DNA of 64,000 bases from Jiangella gansuensis DSM 44835. GTDB lineage: Bacteria > Actinomycetota > Actinomycetes > Jiangellales > Jiangellaceae. The stretch covers positions 2,292,606 through 2,356,605 of the forward strand of contig NZ_KI911782.1 in the NCBI RefSeq assembly GCF_000515395.1, read 5' to 3'. This document shows, piece by piece, positions 7,675 through 17,109 of this stretch. The number at the start of each line of letters is the position of its first letter. Positions within the stretch are counted from its first letter, which is position 1. The notes under the pieces are model-generated. The model worked only from the letters and a program-made list of their open reading frames with translations. It ran no database searches and was not told the origin of the DNA. A program made the translations under genes and the position numbers.

Positions 7675-9075
7675 ATGCGGCGCTCGATCGGCCTGGTCCT
7701 GGTCGGACTGGGCGTGTTGTTGTTGGTCCTGGCGCCGCTGTCCCGCTGGTACGCCTATCCGCAGCTGGCCGTCGCCTCCGACGAGACCGCTGAGCGGGTC
7801 TCCACCGGCTCCGACGTCGTCGTGCTCGACCTGGGTGCCGTCATCTCGCGGGAAGGCGAGATCGAACGCAGCACCGACGTCCGGTCGGTGCGGCGGATCG
7901 TCCCCGACCGGGGCGCCGGAAGCGACGACACCGCCGTCTGGGAGACCAGCGTCACCACCTACGACGACCTCGGCCAGGGTGCCACCGACTCCGAGAACGT
8001 GCTGTCCTACCTGGAGGAGCGGGTCGCGTTCGACCGCCACACCGGCGAGAACGTCGCCGGGCACGGCCAGTTCTACACGCCGACCGGCGAACGCGCCGAC
8101 CGCGTCGAGGTCGACCACACCGGCTACTTCTTCAAGCTCCCGTTCGACACCCAGCGGCGCGCCTACGAGTTCTGGGACTCCACCATCCAGGACACCCGGC
8201 CGCTGGAGTTCGACGGTGAGACCACTCTCGACGGCCTGACGGTGTACCGCTTCGTCCAGGAGGTCGAACCGACCCCGGTCACCGCGCTCGAGGTCCCGGG
8301 CTACCTGTTCGGTGCCACCGGCGCCGTCGTCGCCGACCGGGTCTACTCCACCACCCGCACGCTGTGGGTGGAACCGCGCACCGGCGCCGTCATCAAGGGC
8401 GAGGAGGAGCAGCACAGCTACCTGGAGTTCGAGGGCCAGCAAGGCCCTGCCATCGTCCAGGGCACCATCGCGTACACACCCGACCAGGTCGCGGCGAACG
8501 TCGACGAATACAGCGGGACCGCCCGCACGCTGGAGATCGTGCGGACCACCGGCCCGCTGGCGGCGCTCGCGCTCGGCGCGGTGCTGGTGGTCATCGGCGC
8601 GGTGCTGGCACGCAGGACCTATCGCGGCCGCCGGCGGGCCGCGCTCGCCGACGGCCCGGCAGACGCCCCGGATGACGGCGCGGTCGTGACGGCGACGTCC
8701 AATTCGAACGTGCCGTCGCCCGCGCGCCCGCCCGAGGCGGAGCCCCCCGCCTGGTCCCCGCCGCCGGTGGCCACCCGCCCGCCGCAGGAACGCACGCCCC
8801 TGCAACGCCGGCCCGTCCGGCCCCGCCCGGAGCAGCCGGTCACCCAGCCGGAACCCGTGCGGCCGGAACCCGCGCGCTCCCCGGATGGGGCGTTGCCCCG
8901 TCGGCCCGTCGCGGAGCAGCCGCGGCCGCCGGCGGCCGAGCAGACCCGGCCGGCCGCCGAACCGCGTCCGGCCGCCGAACCGCGTCCGGCCCACGACCAG
9001 CACGACGACGATGACGACGTCTTCGACGAGTTCGACGACGACGGTCATTCGGCGGGGCCGGTTCACCGCTACTGA
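7675..9075 (+). CDS. DUF3068 (PorA-family) membrane protein
   Basis: A 466-residue protein from ATG 7675 with AAGGG upstream. An N-terminal hydrophobic helix (residues ~5-25) is followed by an extracytoplasmic domain containing SRWYAYPQLAVAS, GTEEQ-like acidic segments and HTGYFFKLPFDTQRRAYEFWD, recognisable as DUF3068. A second helix lies at ~289-310 (GPLAALALGAVLVVIGAVLA). The C-terminal ~150 residues are a disordered Pro/Arg/Glu-rich tail with a duplicated AAEPRPAAEPRP and an Asp-rich run (HDDDDDVFDEFDDDG). Some family members are annotated as PorA-like porins, but this two-helix design does not itself suggest a porin. Its function is unknown. The gene stands alone after a terminator. Confidence 0.8.
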   Translation: MRRSIGLVLVGLGVLLLVLAPLSRWYAYPQLAVASDETAERVSTGSDVVVLDLGAVISREGEIERSTDVRSVRRIVPDRGAGSDDTAVWETSVTTYDDLGQGATDSENVLSYLEERVAFDRHTGENVAGHGQFYTPTGERADRVEVDHTGYFFKLPFDTQRRAYEFWDSTIQDTRPLEFDGETTLDGLTVYRFVQEVEPTPVTALEVPGYLFGATGAVVADRVYSTTRTLWVEPRTGAVIKGEEEQHSYLEFEGQQGPAIVQGTIAYTPDQVAANVDEYSGTARTLEIVRTTGPLAALALGAVLVVIGAVLARRTYRGRRRAALADGPADAPDDGAVVTATSNSNVPSPARPPEAEPPAWSPPPVATRPPQERTPLQRRPVRPRPEQPVTQPEPVRPEPARSPDGALPRRPVAEQPRPPAAEQTRPAAEPRPAAEPRPAHDQHDDDDDVFDEFDDDGHSAGPVHRY

Positions 9076-9437
9076 CCAGCGGCGACACGGCACATCGTCA
9101 GGCCGCCGGCCGGGCTCCGGGCCGGTCCGCGGCGCCGCCGGCGGACGCGGATCGCCGGACACGCGGGCCACTGCGGGTTCGTTCCGCCGTTATGCTGGGC
9201 GCGAGCAGCGCGGTTGTGATCAACCCGCGACCTCATGTCGATTGACCCTGGTCCTGGCGGCCGGGTACCCTGTGTGTGCGCTGTGGGCCTGTGCGATCCT
9301 CAGACGGAGCAGGCTCGCGCTCGTTACTGTCGGATGGCGGCACAGGTATTCAGGTTCCTGGTCGGTGATGGCACAGCGATCCAAGGGTCCTGGCGCACTG
9401 GAGCTACAACCGACCCTTGTCCGGAGTCCCCTTCCAC
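9076..9437 (+). promoter_or_regulatory. rpsA promoter and 5' leader region (362 bp without a gene)
   Basis: No credible gene is seen here. A good vegetative promoter lies at 9242-9271: TTGACC (9242-9247), an 18-base spacer, then TACCCT (9266-9271). It would give a leader of about 160 bases before rpsA, long enough to carry regulation, but I could not recognise a known leader element. A TATGCT at 9191-9196 could be a second -10 but lacks a -35. Confidence 0.5.
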
Positions 9438-10919
9438 ATGACGAGCAGCATCGAGGCCGAGACGCCTACCTCGACGGCCCCCAGGACCACGCAGGTCGCG
9501 GTCAATGACATCGGGTCCGAGGAAGACTTCCTCGCCGCGATCGACGAGACCATCAAGTACTTCAACGACGGCGACATCGTCTCCGGTACCGTCGTCAAGG
9601 TCGACCGGGACGAAGTCCTGCTCGACATCGGCTACAAGACCGAGGGTGTCATCCCCTCGCGCGAGCTGTCCATCAAGCACGACGTCGACCCGAACGAGGT
9701 CGTGTCCGTCGGTGACGACGTCGAGGCCCTCGTCCTGCAGAAGGAGGACAAGGAGGGACGGCTGATCCTGTCCAAGAAGCGCGCCCAGTACGAGCGCGCC
9801 TGGGGCAAGATCGAGGAGATCAAGGAGGCCGACGGGGTCGTTTCCGGCACCGTCATCGAGGTCGTCAAGGGCGGCCTCATCCTCGACATCGGTCTTCGTG
9901 GCTTCCTTCCCGCGTCGCTCGTCGAGATGCGCCGGGTCCGCGACCTCCAGCCGTACGTCGGCAAGGAGATCGAGGCCAAGATCATCGAGCTGGACAAGAA
10001 CCGCAACAACGTGGTGCTGTCCCGCCGTGCCTGGCTGGAGCAGACGCAGTCGGAGGTGCGCTCCACCTTCCTGCAGACGCTGCAGAAGGGGCAGATCCGC
10101 TCCGGTGTCGTGTCGTCGATCGTCAACTTCGGTGCGTTCGTCGACCTCGGCGGTGTGGACGGCCTGGTGCACGTGTCGGAGCTGTCCTGGAAGCACATCG
10201 ACCACCCGTCCGAGGTGGTCGAGGTCGGCCAGGAGGTCACCGTCGAGGTCCTCGACGTCGACATGGACCGCGAGCGCGTGTCGCTGTCGCTCAAGGCCAC
10301 CCTCGAGGACCCGTGGCAGCAGTTCGCCCGGATCCACCAGATCGGTCAGATCGTGCCGGGTAAGGTCACGAAGCTCGTCCCGTTCGGCGCGTTCGTCCGC
10401 GTCGAGGACGGCATCGAGGGCCTGGTGCACATCTCCGAGCTGGCCGAGCGCCACGTCGAGGTGCCCGAGCAGGTCGTGACGGTCGGCAAGGACGTCATGG
10501 TCAAGGTCATCGACATCGACCTGGAGCGTCGCCGCATCTCGCTGTCGCTGAAGCAGGCCAACGAGGGTGACACCGCCGCGCACGTCGCCGAGCACTTCGA
10601 CCCGACGCTGTACGGCATGGCCGCCGACTACGACGACCAGGGCAACTACAAGTACCCCGAGGGCTTCGACCCGGAGACCAACGACTGGCTCGAAGGGTAC
10701 GAGAAGCAGCGCGAGGAGTGGGAGCGGCAGTACGCCGAGGCCCACGCCCGCTGGGAGGCGCACAAGTCCCAGATCGAGAGCGCGCAGGAGGCCGACGCCG
10801 AGGCGAAGGCCGACAGCCCGTCCTCGTACTCCTCGGCGCAGCCCGTCGACGAGGGTGCCGGCACGCTGGCGTCCGACGAGGCGCTGCAGGCGCTGCGGGA
10901 GAAGCTCACCGGCAACTGA
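9438..10919 (+). CDS. rpsA: 30S ribosomal protein S1
   Basis: A 493-residue protein from ATG 9438. The N-terminal segment (IGSEEDFLAAIDETIKYFNDGDIVSGTVVKVDRDEVLLDIGYKTEGVIP) starts the first of four S1 RNA-binding domains. The others begin near DGVVSGTVIEV, GQIRSGVVSSIVNFGAFVDLGG and GQIVPGKVTKLVPFGAFVRVEDG, each ending in a (V/I)SLSLK-type strand. Four domains and ~490 residues are normal for Actinomycetota, against six in E. coli. The acidic, Ala/Glu-rich C-terminal tail after residue ~370 is variable. S1 helps mRNA loading on the 30S subunit and is probably essential. Only a weak GGAG precedes the start. Confidence 0.97.
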   Translation: MTSSIEAETPTSTAPRTTQVAVNDIGSEEDFLAAIDETIKYFNDGDIVSGTVVKVDRDEVLLDIGYKTEGVIPSRELSIKHDVDPNEVVSVGDDVEALVLQKEDKEGRLILSKKRAQYERAWGKIEEIKEADGVVSGTVIEVVKGGLILDIGLRGFLPASLVEMRRVRDLQPYVGKEIEAKIIELDKNRNNVVLSRRAWLEQTQSEVRSTFLQTLQKGQIRSGVVSSIVNFGAFVDLGGVDGLVHVSELSWKHIDHPSEVVEVGQEVTVEVLDVDMDRERVSLSLKATLEDPWQQFARIHQIGQIVPGKVTKLVPFGAFVRVEDGIEGLVHISELAERHVEVPEQVVTVGKDVMVKVIDIDLERRRISLSLKQANEGDTAAHVAEHFDPTLYGMAADYDDQGNYKYPEGFDPETNDWLEGYEKQREEWERQYAEAHARWEAHKSQIESAQEADAEAKADSPSSYSSAQPVDEGAGTLASDEALQALREKLTGN

Positions 10920-10943
10920 GCTCCCGCTGGCAGCTGAGCACGA

Positions 10944-10987
10944 CAGCGGCCCCGGTCCCGTCCACCCGGACGGCGCCGGGGCCGCTG
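10944..10987 (+). terminator. rpsA terminator hairpin
   Basis: A perfect 12-bp stem (10944-10955 with 10976-10987, CAGCGGCCCCGG and its complement) encloses a smaller inner hairpin (CCGTCC/GGACGG). It begins 25 bases after the rpsA stop. Confidence 0.7.
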
Positions 10988-11031
10988 TGCGTGCGCCGGC
11001 GTCGGCATGGACCCCGGGAGGGCGTTACGGT

Positions 11032-11727
11032 GTGCTCGTGACGAGCAGAGACCACCACCGCGCGGCCGCGCTGGCCGTGGCCGTGCCGCTGATGCTCCTG
11101 CTGGCAGGTTGCTCCGGCAACGACGACCCCGAGGTGCCGGTCGTGCCCACACCGGGCGGCGGCACCGGAACCGACGCCACCGGTCAGCCGACGGACGGTA
11201 CGTCGCCGTCGCCGGCATCCACGACGGGCGTACCGGAGCTGTGCGGCGACCTCGCCACGGCTGGTGAGATCGCGCAGATCCTGCAGGCGCCCATGCAGGG
11301 CGAGACGGTCCGCGTCTACAACGACGAGTACCTGTCCGACTCCGGCCGTACCGGCCGGCTGACCTGCAGCTACGGCGTTCCGGAGGTGCCGCCGGGGCAG
11401 AGCGCGCCGCCGACCCCGCCGCCGGTGCCGTTGACCATCGCGGTGAGCGGCTACGTGGACGTCGAGACGGCCGCCGGTCGGATCCCGCCGACGGTCGACG
11501 CCGCGCAGGCGTCCGGCGGCACCGTCCAGGCACAGACAGTGGCCGGTCGCGACGGCTTCCTGCTCTCCGACGCCGAGGACGTCTCGTTCGTCGTCGCCGA
11601 CGATGTCCGCACCTACGTCGTCACGCTGCGCCACGGTGTGGTGCCGGCCGCCGCGGAGCCCGTCGTCCTGCTGGATCTGGCCACGCACCTCCTCGGCGGC
11701 TCGGAAACGCCGGCACCGACCGGATAG
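11032..11727 (+). CDS. Putative lipoprotein of unknown function
   Basis: A 231-residue protein from GTG 11032, chosen because GGAGG at 11017-11021 is well spaced; GTG 11038 is possible. A lipoprotein signal peptide ends in the lipobox LAGC with Cys27, so the protein should be lipid-anchored outside the membrane. A low-complexity Pro/Gly/Thr/Ser linker (to about residue 65) is followed by a globular domain beginning VPELCGDLATAGEIAQIL with two further cysteines (Cys in PELCG and LTCSYG). This design resembles actinobacterial DUF3558-type lipoproteins, but I do not recognise a named family with confidence. It lies between rpsA and coaE, 9 bp upstream of coaE, so it may share a transcript with it. 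Confidence 0.72.
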   Translation: MLVTSRDHHRAAALAVAVPLMLLLAGCSGNDDPEVPVVPTPGGGTGTDATGQPTDGTSPSPASTTGVPELCGDLATAGEIAQILQAPMQGETVRVYNDEYLSDSGRTGRLTCSYGVPEVPPGQSAPPTPPPVPLTIAVSGYVDVETAAGRIPPTVDAAQASGGTVQAQTVAGRDGFLLSDAEDVSFVVADDVRTYVVTLRHGVVPAAAEPVVLLDLATHLLGGSETPAPTG

Positions 11728-11736
11728 GGTCGGCGC

Positions 11737-12915
11737 GTGCTGAGAGTCGGATTGACCGGCGGCATCGGGGCCGGCAAGTCGGTGGTGTCCCGGCGGCTGG
11801 CCCAGCGGGGCGCCACCGTCGTCGACGCGGACGTGCTGGCTCGTGAGGTGGTCGAGCCGGGGACACCGGGGCTGGCCGCCGTCGCCGCCGAGTTCGGGCC
11901 GCAGGTGCTGACACCCGACGGCGCCCTCGACCGGCCGGCCCTGGGCAAGATCATCTTCGCTGATGACGACCGCCGCCGGGCTCTGAACGCGATCGTGCAT
12001 CCGCTGGTGGCCCGTCGTCGCGCGGAGCTCGTGGCGCGGGCCGGTGCCGGTTCCGTCGTCGTCGAAGACATCCCGCTGCTGGTCGAGAACGGCATGACCG
12101 ACGGGTTCCCGCTGGTCGTCGTCGTGCACGCCCCACCGGCGGAACGGCGGCGCCGGCTCGTCGCCGACCGCGGCATGAGCGAGTCCGACGCGCTGGCCCG
12201 GATCCGCGCTCAGGCCAGTGACGAGCAGCGGCGCGCCGCCGCCGACGTCTGGATCGACAACTCCGGCGACATCGCCGATACCTACGCGGTGGTCGATCGG
12301 CTGTGGGAACGCCGGCTGCACCCGTTCGCGGCGAATCTGCGCGCCGGCACCATCGCACCGCGCCCGGCCCATGCCATCGTCGTCGACCCCGACCCGACCT
12401 GGGCCGACCAGGGCCGGCGCATCGTCGAGCGGGTTCGGCGGGTGGCCGGTGACCGCGCGGTGCGGGTCGACCACACCGGATCCACCTCCGTGCAGGGGCT
12501 GGCCGCCAAGGACGTCATCGACCTCCAGGTGGTGGTCGAGGACCTGGCGGCCGCGCGCGCCGTCGCCGACGACCTCACCGAGGCCGGGCTGATCCGCCGC
12601 CCGGACCGGTGGTGGGACGTCGACCGCGACGGCGTGGAACACGACAAGGAGCTGGCCGGCAACGCCGACCCGGACCGGTCGGTCAACTGCCACGTCCGCC
12701 CGCGCACCTCGCCGGCGTGGCGCGACGGCCTGCTGCTGCGCGACTGGCTGCGGGCGCACCCGGAGGCCGTCGCCGAGTACGCCACGCTCAAGCGTGAGCT
12801 CGCGGCCCGGCCGCACGAGTCCGTCGATGCCTACGCGCAGCTGAAGACCCCGTGGATCAACGCGGCGCTCGGCCGCGCCGACGCGTGGGCGCGCAGCTCC
12901 GGCTGGCGGCCCTGA
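11737..12915 (+). CDS. coaE: Dephospho-CoA kinase fused to a GrpB/UPF0157 domain
   Basis: A 392-residue protein from GTG 11737. Residues 1-200 are dephospho-CoA kinase: P-loop GGIGAGKS (8-15), [13 protein letters not shown], and IPLLVENG; this enzyme makes CoA from dephospho-CoA and ATP in the cytoplasm. From ~205 onward is a GrpB-like domain (nucleotidyltransferase fold; [38 protein letters not shown], with the HTGSTSV motif characteristic of the family). The same fusion is found in mycobacterial CoaE, where the C-terminal domain was reported to aid folding or solubility, so the fusion is expected for the phylum. A catalytic role for the second domain is unproven. Confidence 0.95.
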   Translation: MLRVGLTGGIGAGKSVVSRRLAQRGATVVDADVLAREVVEPGTPGLAAVAAEFGPQVLTPDGALDRPALGKIIFADDDRRRALNAIVHPLVARRRAELVARAGAGSVVVEDIPLLVENGMTDGFPLVVVVHAPPAERRRRLVADRGMSESDALARIRAQASDEQRRAAADVWIDNSGDIADTYAVVDRLWERRLHPFAANLRAGTIAPRPAHAIVVDPDPTWADQGRRIVERVRRVAGDRAVRVDHTGSTSVQGLAAKDVIDLQVVVEDLAAARAVADDLTEAGLIRRPDRWWDVDRDGVEHDKELAGNADPDRSVNCHVRPRTSPAWRDGLLLRDWLRAHPEAVAEYATLKRELAARPHESVDAYAQLKTPWINAALGRADAWARSSGWRP

Positions 12916-12929
12916 CGGCGGTGGTCATG

Positions 12930-12958
12930 CCGACTTTGTCGGTGGGAGCGCATACCGT
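12930..12958 (+). promoter_or_regulatory. uvrB damage-type promoter (RecA-independent, PafBC-like motif)
   Basis: TTGTCGGTG (12936-12944), an 8-base spacer and TACCGT (12953-12958) match the mycobacterial RecA-NDp consensus TTGTCRGTG-N8-TANNNT at every specified position. The motif overlaps the inverted repeat CCGAC-TTT-GTCGG (12930-12942). The -10 ends 7 bases before ATG 12966, so uvrB mRNA is probably leaderless. Confidence 0.75.
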
Positions 12959-12965
12959 TGGGGAC

Positions 12966-15074
12966 ATGCGTGCGGCAGATGAGCTGACCCGGACGGTTGC
13001 CCCGTTCACGGTCGTGAGTGAGTGGGACCCGTCCGGCGACCAGCCGGCGGCCATCGACGAGCTGGAGAAGCGCGTCAGCCGGGGTGACAAGGACATCGTG
13101 CTGCTGGGCGCCACCGGTACCGGCAAGAGCGCCACCACGGCCTGGCTGATCGAGCGGGTGCAGCGGCCCACGCTGGTGCTGGTGCCGAACAAGACGCTCG
13201 CCGCCCAGTTCGCGAACGAGCTGCGCGAGATGTTCCCGAACAACGCGGTGGAGTACTTCGTCTCCTACTACGACTACTACCAGCCCGAGGCCTACGTCCC
13301 GCAGAGCGACACCTACATCGAGAAGGACTCCTCGATCAACGAGGAGGTCGAGCGGCTGCGGCACTCGGCCACCTGGGCGCTGCTGACCCGGCGCGACGTC
13401 ATCGTGGTCGCCACCGTGTCGTGCATCTACGGCCTGGGCTCGGCCGACGAGTACCTGCATCGCATGGTGCATCTCAAGGTCGGTGACGAGAAGAACCGCG
13501 AGGGCTTGCTACGCGAGCTGGTGGACGTCCAGTACACCCGTAACGACCAGAACCTCACGCGCGGCACCTTCCGGGTCCGCGGCGACACTCTCGAGATCAT
13601 CCCGATGTACGACGAGCTCGCCGTGCGGGTGGAGTTCTTCGGCGACGAGATCGAGCGAATCATGACCATGCATCCGCTCACCGGCGAGGTCATGCGCGAG
13701 GAGCAGGAGACGTACGTCGCGCCCGCCACCCACTACGTCGCCGGCCGTGAGCGCATGGAGCGCGCCATCACCAACATCGAGGCGGAGCTGGCGGAGCGGC
13801 TGGCCGAGCTGGAACGGCAGGGCAAGCTGCTGGAGGCGCAGCGGCTGCGCATGCGCACCACCTACGACATCGAGATGATGCGCGAGGTCGGCTTCACCTC
13901 GGGCATCGAGAACTACTCGCGGCACATGGACGGGCGGCCGGCCGGTTCCGCACCGAACTGTCTGCTCGACTACTTCCCGGACGACTTCCTGCTGGTCATC
14001 GACGAGTCGCACAACACGGTGCCGCAGATCGGCGGAATGTACGAGGGCGACATGAGCCGCAAGCGCACGCTGGTCGATCACGGGTTCCGGCTGCCCAGTG
14101 CCATGGACAACCGCCCGCTGCGCTGGGAGGAGTTCCTCGAGCGCATCGGCCAGACGGTGTACCTGTCCGCCACGCCCGGCCCGTACGAGCTGGGCAAGGT
14201 CGACAGCGTCGTCGAGCAGATCATCCGGCCCACCGGCCTGGTCGACCCGGAGGTGGTGGTCAAGGCCACCAAGGGCCAGATCGACGACCTCATCCACGAG
14301 ATCAACCTGCGGGTCGAGCGGGACGAGCGGGCCCTCGTCACCACGCTGACCAAGAAAATGGCCGAGGACCTCACCGACTATCTGCTCGAGCGCGGCATCC
14401 GAGTCCGCTATCTGCACAGCGAGGTCGACACCCTGCGCCGGGTCGAGCTGCTCAGAGAGCTGCGGATCGGCGAGTTCGACGTCCTGGTCGGCATCAACCT
14501 GCTCCGGGAGGGTCTCGACCTGCCCGAGGTCTCCCTGGTCAGCATCCTGGACGCGGACAAGGAAGGCTTCCTGCGCTCCGGCACGTCGCTGATCCAGACC
14601 ATCGGCCGGGCCGCGCGCAACGTCTCCGGCCAGGTGCACATGTACGCGGACACCATCACGCCGTCCATGCAGAACGCCATCGACGAGACCAACCGGCGGC
14701 GTGAGAAGCAGCTGGCGTACAACGCCGAACACGGCATCGACCCGACGCCGCTGCGCAAGCGCATCAGCGACATCACCCAGATGCTGGCCCGTGAGGATGC
14801 CGACACCGAGTCGCTGATCGGCGGGTCCGGGCGCGCCGCCAGCCGCGGCAAGTCACCGGTGCCGGGGCTGAAGTCCGGCGCCGGTGCCGGGAAGCACGCG
14901 GCAGAGCTCGCCGGCATGCCCGCGGCGGACCTCGCCGACCTGATCCAGCAGCTCAGCGACCAGATGCACGCGGCCGCCGCCGAGCTGCAGTTCGAGCTGG
15001 CGGCCCGGCTGCGCGACGAGATCTCCGAGCTGAAGAAGGAGCTGCGCGGCATGCACGAGGCCGGCGTCCGCTGA
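12966..15074 (+). CDS. uvrB: Excinuclease ABC subunit B
   Basis: A 702-residue DNA helicase-like damage-verification subunit of nucleotide excision repair. It has Walker A GATGTGKS (48-55), the beta-hairpin region [21 protein letters not shown] that grips damaged DNA, the VIDESH Walker B motif, helicase motif VI-like QTIGRAARN, and a C-terminal UVR domain ([18 protein letters not shown]) that contacts UvrC. A Gly/Ser/Lys-rich linker around residues 620-645 precedes the UVR domain. ATG 12966 is chosen because the protein matches family starts and sits 7 bases after the -10 of a RecA-independent damage promoter; no Shine-Dalgarno is needed if leaderless. uvrA and uvrC lie within 10 kb and have related promoters. 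Confidence 0.97.
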   Translation: MRAADELTRTVAPFTVVSEWDPSGDQPAAIDELEKRVSRGDKDIVLLGATGTGKSATTAWLIERVQRPTLVLVPNKTLAAQFANELREMFPNNAVEYFVSYYDYYQPEAYVPQSDTYIEKDSSINEEVERLRHSATWALLTRRDVIVVATVSCIYGLGSADEYLHRMVHLKVGDEKNREGLLRELVDVQYTRNDQNLTRGTFRVRGDTLEIIPMYDELAVRVEFFGDEIERIMTMHPLTGEVMREEQETYVAPATHYVAGRERMERAITNIEAELAERLAELERQGKLLEAQRLRMRTTYDIEMMREVGFTSGIENYSRHMDGRPAGSAPNCLLDYFPDDFLLVIDESHNTVPQIGGMYEGDMSRKRTLVDHGFRLPSAMDNRPLRWEEFLERIGQTVYLSATPGPYELGKVDSVVEQIIRPTGLVDPEVVVKATKGQIDDLIHEINLRVERDERALVTTLTKKMAEDLTDYLLERGIRVRYLHSEVDTLRRVELLRELRIGEFDVLVGINLLREGLDLPEVSLVSILDADKEGFLRSGTSLIQTIGRAARNVSGQVHMYADTITPSMQNAIDETNRRREKQLAYNAEHGIDPTPLRKRISDITQMLAREDADTESLIGGSGRAASRGKSPVPGLKSGAGAGKHAAELAGMPAADLADLIQQLSDQMHAAAAELQFELAARLRDEISELKKELRGMHEAGVR

Positions 15075-15149
15075 TCCCGCGCAGGACTCCACCGGTGGCG
15101 GGAGCTGCCGGTGACCCCGCGATGTGGTCACTGGACGGTGGCTGTGAAA

Positions 15150-15155
15150 TATACT
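15150..15155 (+). promoter_or_regulatory. -10 element for the riboswitch-TerC transcript
   Basis: TATACT at 15150-15155 is a near-consensus -10 in otherwise GC-rich DNA, giving a start near 15162 just before the riboswitch. The -35 is weak (GTCACT at 15127-15132, 17-base spacing). Confidence 0.5.
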
Positions 15156-15165
15156 GGGGCACGGC

Positions 15166-15274
15166 GTGGAGGGGAGTACTCCCGACGCGGTGGCATCGTC
15201 ATCACGGATGCTCCCTACCCCGGGGGTAGCCCGGTGCCGCCGGCCCGGTGATCCCGGGCGGACGAGACCTCCGG
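15166..15274 (+). ncRNA. yybP-ykoY (manganese) riboswitch
   Basis: Hallmarks of the class are present in order: the 5' GGGGAGTA (15171-15178), the internal CGTCATCAC, a CTACC segment, and the 3' GAGACCTCC. The ends pair to form P1 (GGAGG 15168-15172 with CCTCC 15268-15272). Known members sense Mn2+ and switch on Mn2+ exporters and TerC/Alx-type membrane proteins, exactly the gene that follows. A strong short stem (GCGCAGC...GCTGCGC, about 15280-15297) lies between the aptamer and the TerC ribosome-binding site and could be part of the expression platform. Confidence 0.75.
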
Positions 15275-15326
15275 TTGCGCGCAGCGTCCGCTGCGCGGTC
15301 AGCTCACCGGAGAGGACTCTGTCTTC

Positions 15327-16397
15327 GTGTTGGACCTGCCCGTGTGGTTCGAGATCGGGACCTTCGTGGTCCTGATCCTCCTCCTCATTGTCGACCTGCT
15401 GATCGTCACCCGGCGCCCACACGCTCCCTCGATCAAAGAGGCGTCGCTGTGGGTGTCGTTCTATGTCGGGCTGGCCGTCGTTTTCGGCATCGTTCTGATG
15501 TTCGTCGGCCACGGGCAGGCGTCGGGTGAGTTCTTCGCCGGCTGGCTCACCGAGTACAGCCTCAGCGTCGACAACCTGTTCATCTTCGTCATCATCATGG
15601 CCCAGTTCCGGGTGCCTCGGCAGTATCAGCAGTCGGTGCTGATGTTCGGCATCCTGACGGCCATCGTGATGCGCGGTGTCTTCATCCTCCTCGGGGCCGC
15701 ACTGATCAACCAGTTCGCCTGGGTCTTCTACATCTTCGGCGCGTTCCTCATCTACACCGCCGTCAAGCTGGCCAACCAGCAGGTGCACCATGAGGAGCAG
15801 GAGGAGGAGTACGAGAACGCCCTCGTCCGGCGCGCCCGGAGGGTGTTGCCGATGACACCGGACTACCACGGCATCAAGCTGCGGGTCCGTGTCGAGGGCA
15901 AGCGCCTCTACACCCCGATGCTGATCGTCTTCCTGTCCATCGCCTCGGCCGACCTGCTGTTCGCCGTCGACTCCATCCCGGCGATCTTCGGCCTGACGCA
16001 GGAAGCGTTCATCGTGTTCACCGCGAACATCTTCGCCCTGATGGGCCTGCGTCAGCTGTACTTCCTCATCGGCGGGCTGCTCGAACGGCTGGTCTACCTG
16101 TCCGCCGGCCTGGCGGTCATCCTGGCCTTCATCGGCGTCAAACTCGTGCTGCACGCGCTGCACGAGAACAACCTGCCGTTCATCAACGGCGGCGAGCCGC
16201 TGCACGGCGTGCCCGAGGTGTCCATCGGGATGTCGCTGTCGGTCATCGTCGGCACCCTGCTGGTCACGACGGCGGCGAGCCTGCTCAAGTCGCGTAGTGA
16301 CGCGCGCAAGGCCGCGCTGTCGTCGGCTTCCGACGAGGTCGTCTCCGCCGACGACGCCGCCCCGGAAACCCACGGAGCGGACGACCACCGGCGCTGA
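15327..16397 (+). CDS. TerC family integral membrane protein (probable Mn2+ exporter)
   Basis: A 356-residue polytopic protein from GTG 15327 with GGAGAGGA upstream. Eight or nine hydrophobic segments are visible. Conserved TerC features include the acidic membrane motifs TEYSLSVDNLFIFVIIMAQF and SADLLFAVDSIPAIFGLTQ, and GLRQLYFLIGGLLERLVYLS. A charged cytoplasmic loop lies in the middle (HHEEQEEEYENALVRRARR), with an acidic, His-containing tail. Members such as E. coli Alx and Bacillus MeeF/MeeY are linked to Mn2+ export or metalation of secreted proteins. Here a yybP-ykoY riboswitch immediately upstream supports a manganese role. It is probably transcribed alone; the downstream metallo-hydrolase gene is convergent. 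Confidence 0.92.
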   Translation: MLDLPVWFEIGTFVVLILLLIVDLLIVTRRPHAPSIKEASLWVSFYVGLAVVFGIVLMFVGHGQASGEFFAGWLTEYSLSVDNLFIFVIIMAQFRVPRQYQQSVLMFGILTAIVMRGVFILLGAALINQFAWVFYIFGAFLIYTAVKLANQQVHHEEQEEEYENALVRRARRVLPMTPDYHGIKLRVRVEGKRLYTPMLIVFLSIASADLLFAVDSIPAIFGLTQEAFIVFTANIFALMGLRQLYFLIGGLLERLVYLSAGLAVILAFIGVKLVLHALHENNLPFINGGEPLHGVPEVSIGMSLSVIVGTLLVTTAASLLKSRSDARKAALSSASDEVVSADDAAPETHGADDHRR

Positions 16398-16433
16398 GCG
16401 GCGCCCAGGTCGACCACCGAGGGTTCTCGCACC

Positions 16434-17099
16434 TCACCAGCCGCGGGCGCGCCATTCCGCCAGGTGTGGCCGCTCGCGGCCCAGGGTGGTGTCGTCGCCG
16501 TGGCCGGGGTACACCCAGGTCTCGTCGGGCAGCCGGTCGAACAGCTTGCGGGTGACGTCGGCCAGCAGCACGGCGAAGTCCGCCGGTGAGGTCGTCTTGC
16601 CCACGCCGCCGGGGAAGAGTGAGTCGCCGGTCCACAGATGCGGCGGGCCGGTCGGGTCGTCGTAGAGCAGGGCGATGCCGCCGGGCGTGTGCCCGGCCAG
16701 GTGGATCACCTCGAGCTCGATGCTGCCGAACCGGAGCCGGTCGCCGTCGCGGACCTGCTGCGCGATGCCGGCGCCGGCCCGGATGGCGGGGGCGTCGTCG
16801 GCGTGGGCGACGGTGACGGCGCCGGTGGCGGTGGCGACGGCGTCGAGGGCCCGCCAGTGGTCTGCATGCCGATGTGTGGTGACGATCTGACGCACCGGCC
16901 CCTCGCCGCAGGTGGCGATGATGCGTTCCGGCTCGGCCGCGGCGTCGATGATCAGCTGGTCACCGGAGTAGCGGCAGCGCAGGAGGTAGACGTTGTTGTC
17001 CCAGGAGCCGCCGACCGACAGCTTCGTCATGACCAGGTGCGCGAGCTCGTGCACGGCTGGAGTGCCGCCCGGCTGGACGCGCCCGGTGTAGCCGCCCAC
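16434..17099 (-). CDS. Metallo-beta-lactamase-fold hydrolase (glyoxalase II-like)
   Basis: A 221-residue protein with the start placed at GTG 17099 (GGYTGRVQPGGTPAVHEL), matching the usual start of this actinobacterial group. The metal-binding signature THRHADHW gives His76, His78, Asp80 and His81; further ligands come from LAGHTPGG, TGDSLFPGG and VYPGHGDDTTLG. Such proteins hydrolyse thioesters such as S-lactoylglutathione; in mycothiol-using actinobacteria the thiol would be mycothiol (inference). It follows the mycothiol-dependent isomerase-like gene by 10 bp on the same strand, suggesting a two-gene operon in thiol-linked detoxification. It converges with terC with 36 bp between stops. 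Confidence 0.88.
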   Translation of the reverse strand: MGGYTGRVQPGGTPAVHELAHLVMTKLSVGGSWDNNVYLLRCRYSGDQLIIDAAAEPERIIATCGEGPVRQIVTTHRHADHWRALDAVATATGAVTVAHADDAPAIRAGAGIAQQVRDGDRLRFGSIELEVIHLAGHTPGGIALLYDDPTGPPHLWTGDSLFPGGVGKTTSPADFAVLLADVTRKLFDRLPDETWVYPGHGDDTTLGRERPHLAEWRARGW

Positions 17100-17109
17100 G
17101 TCGTCTCCG

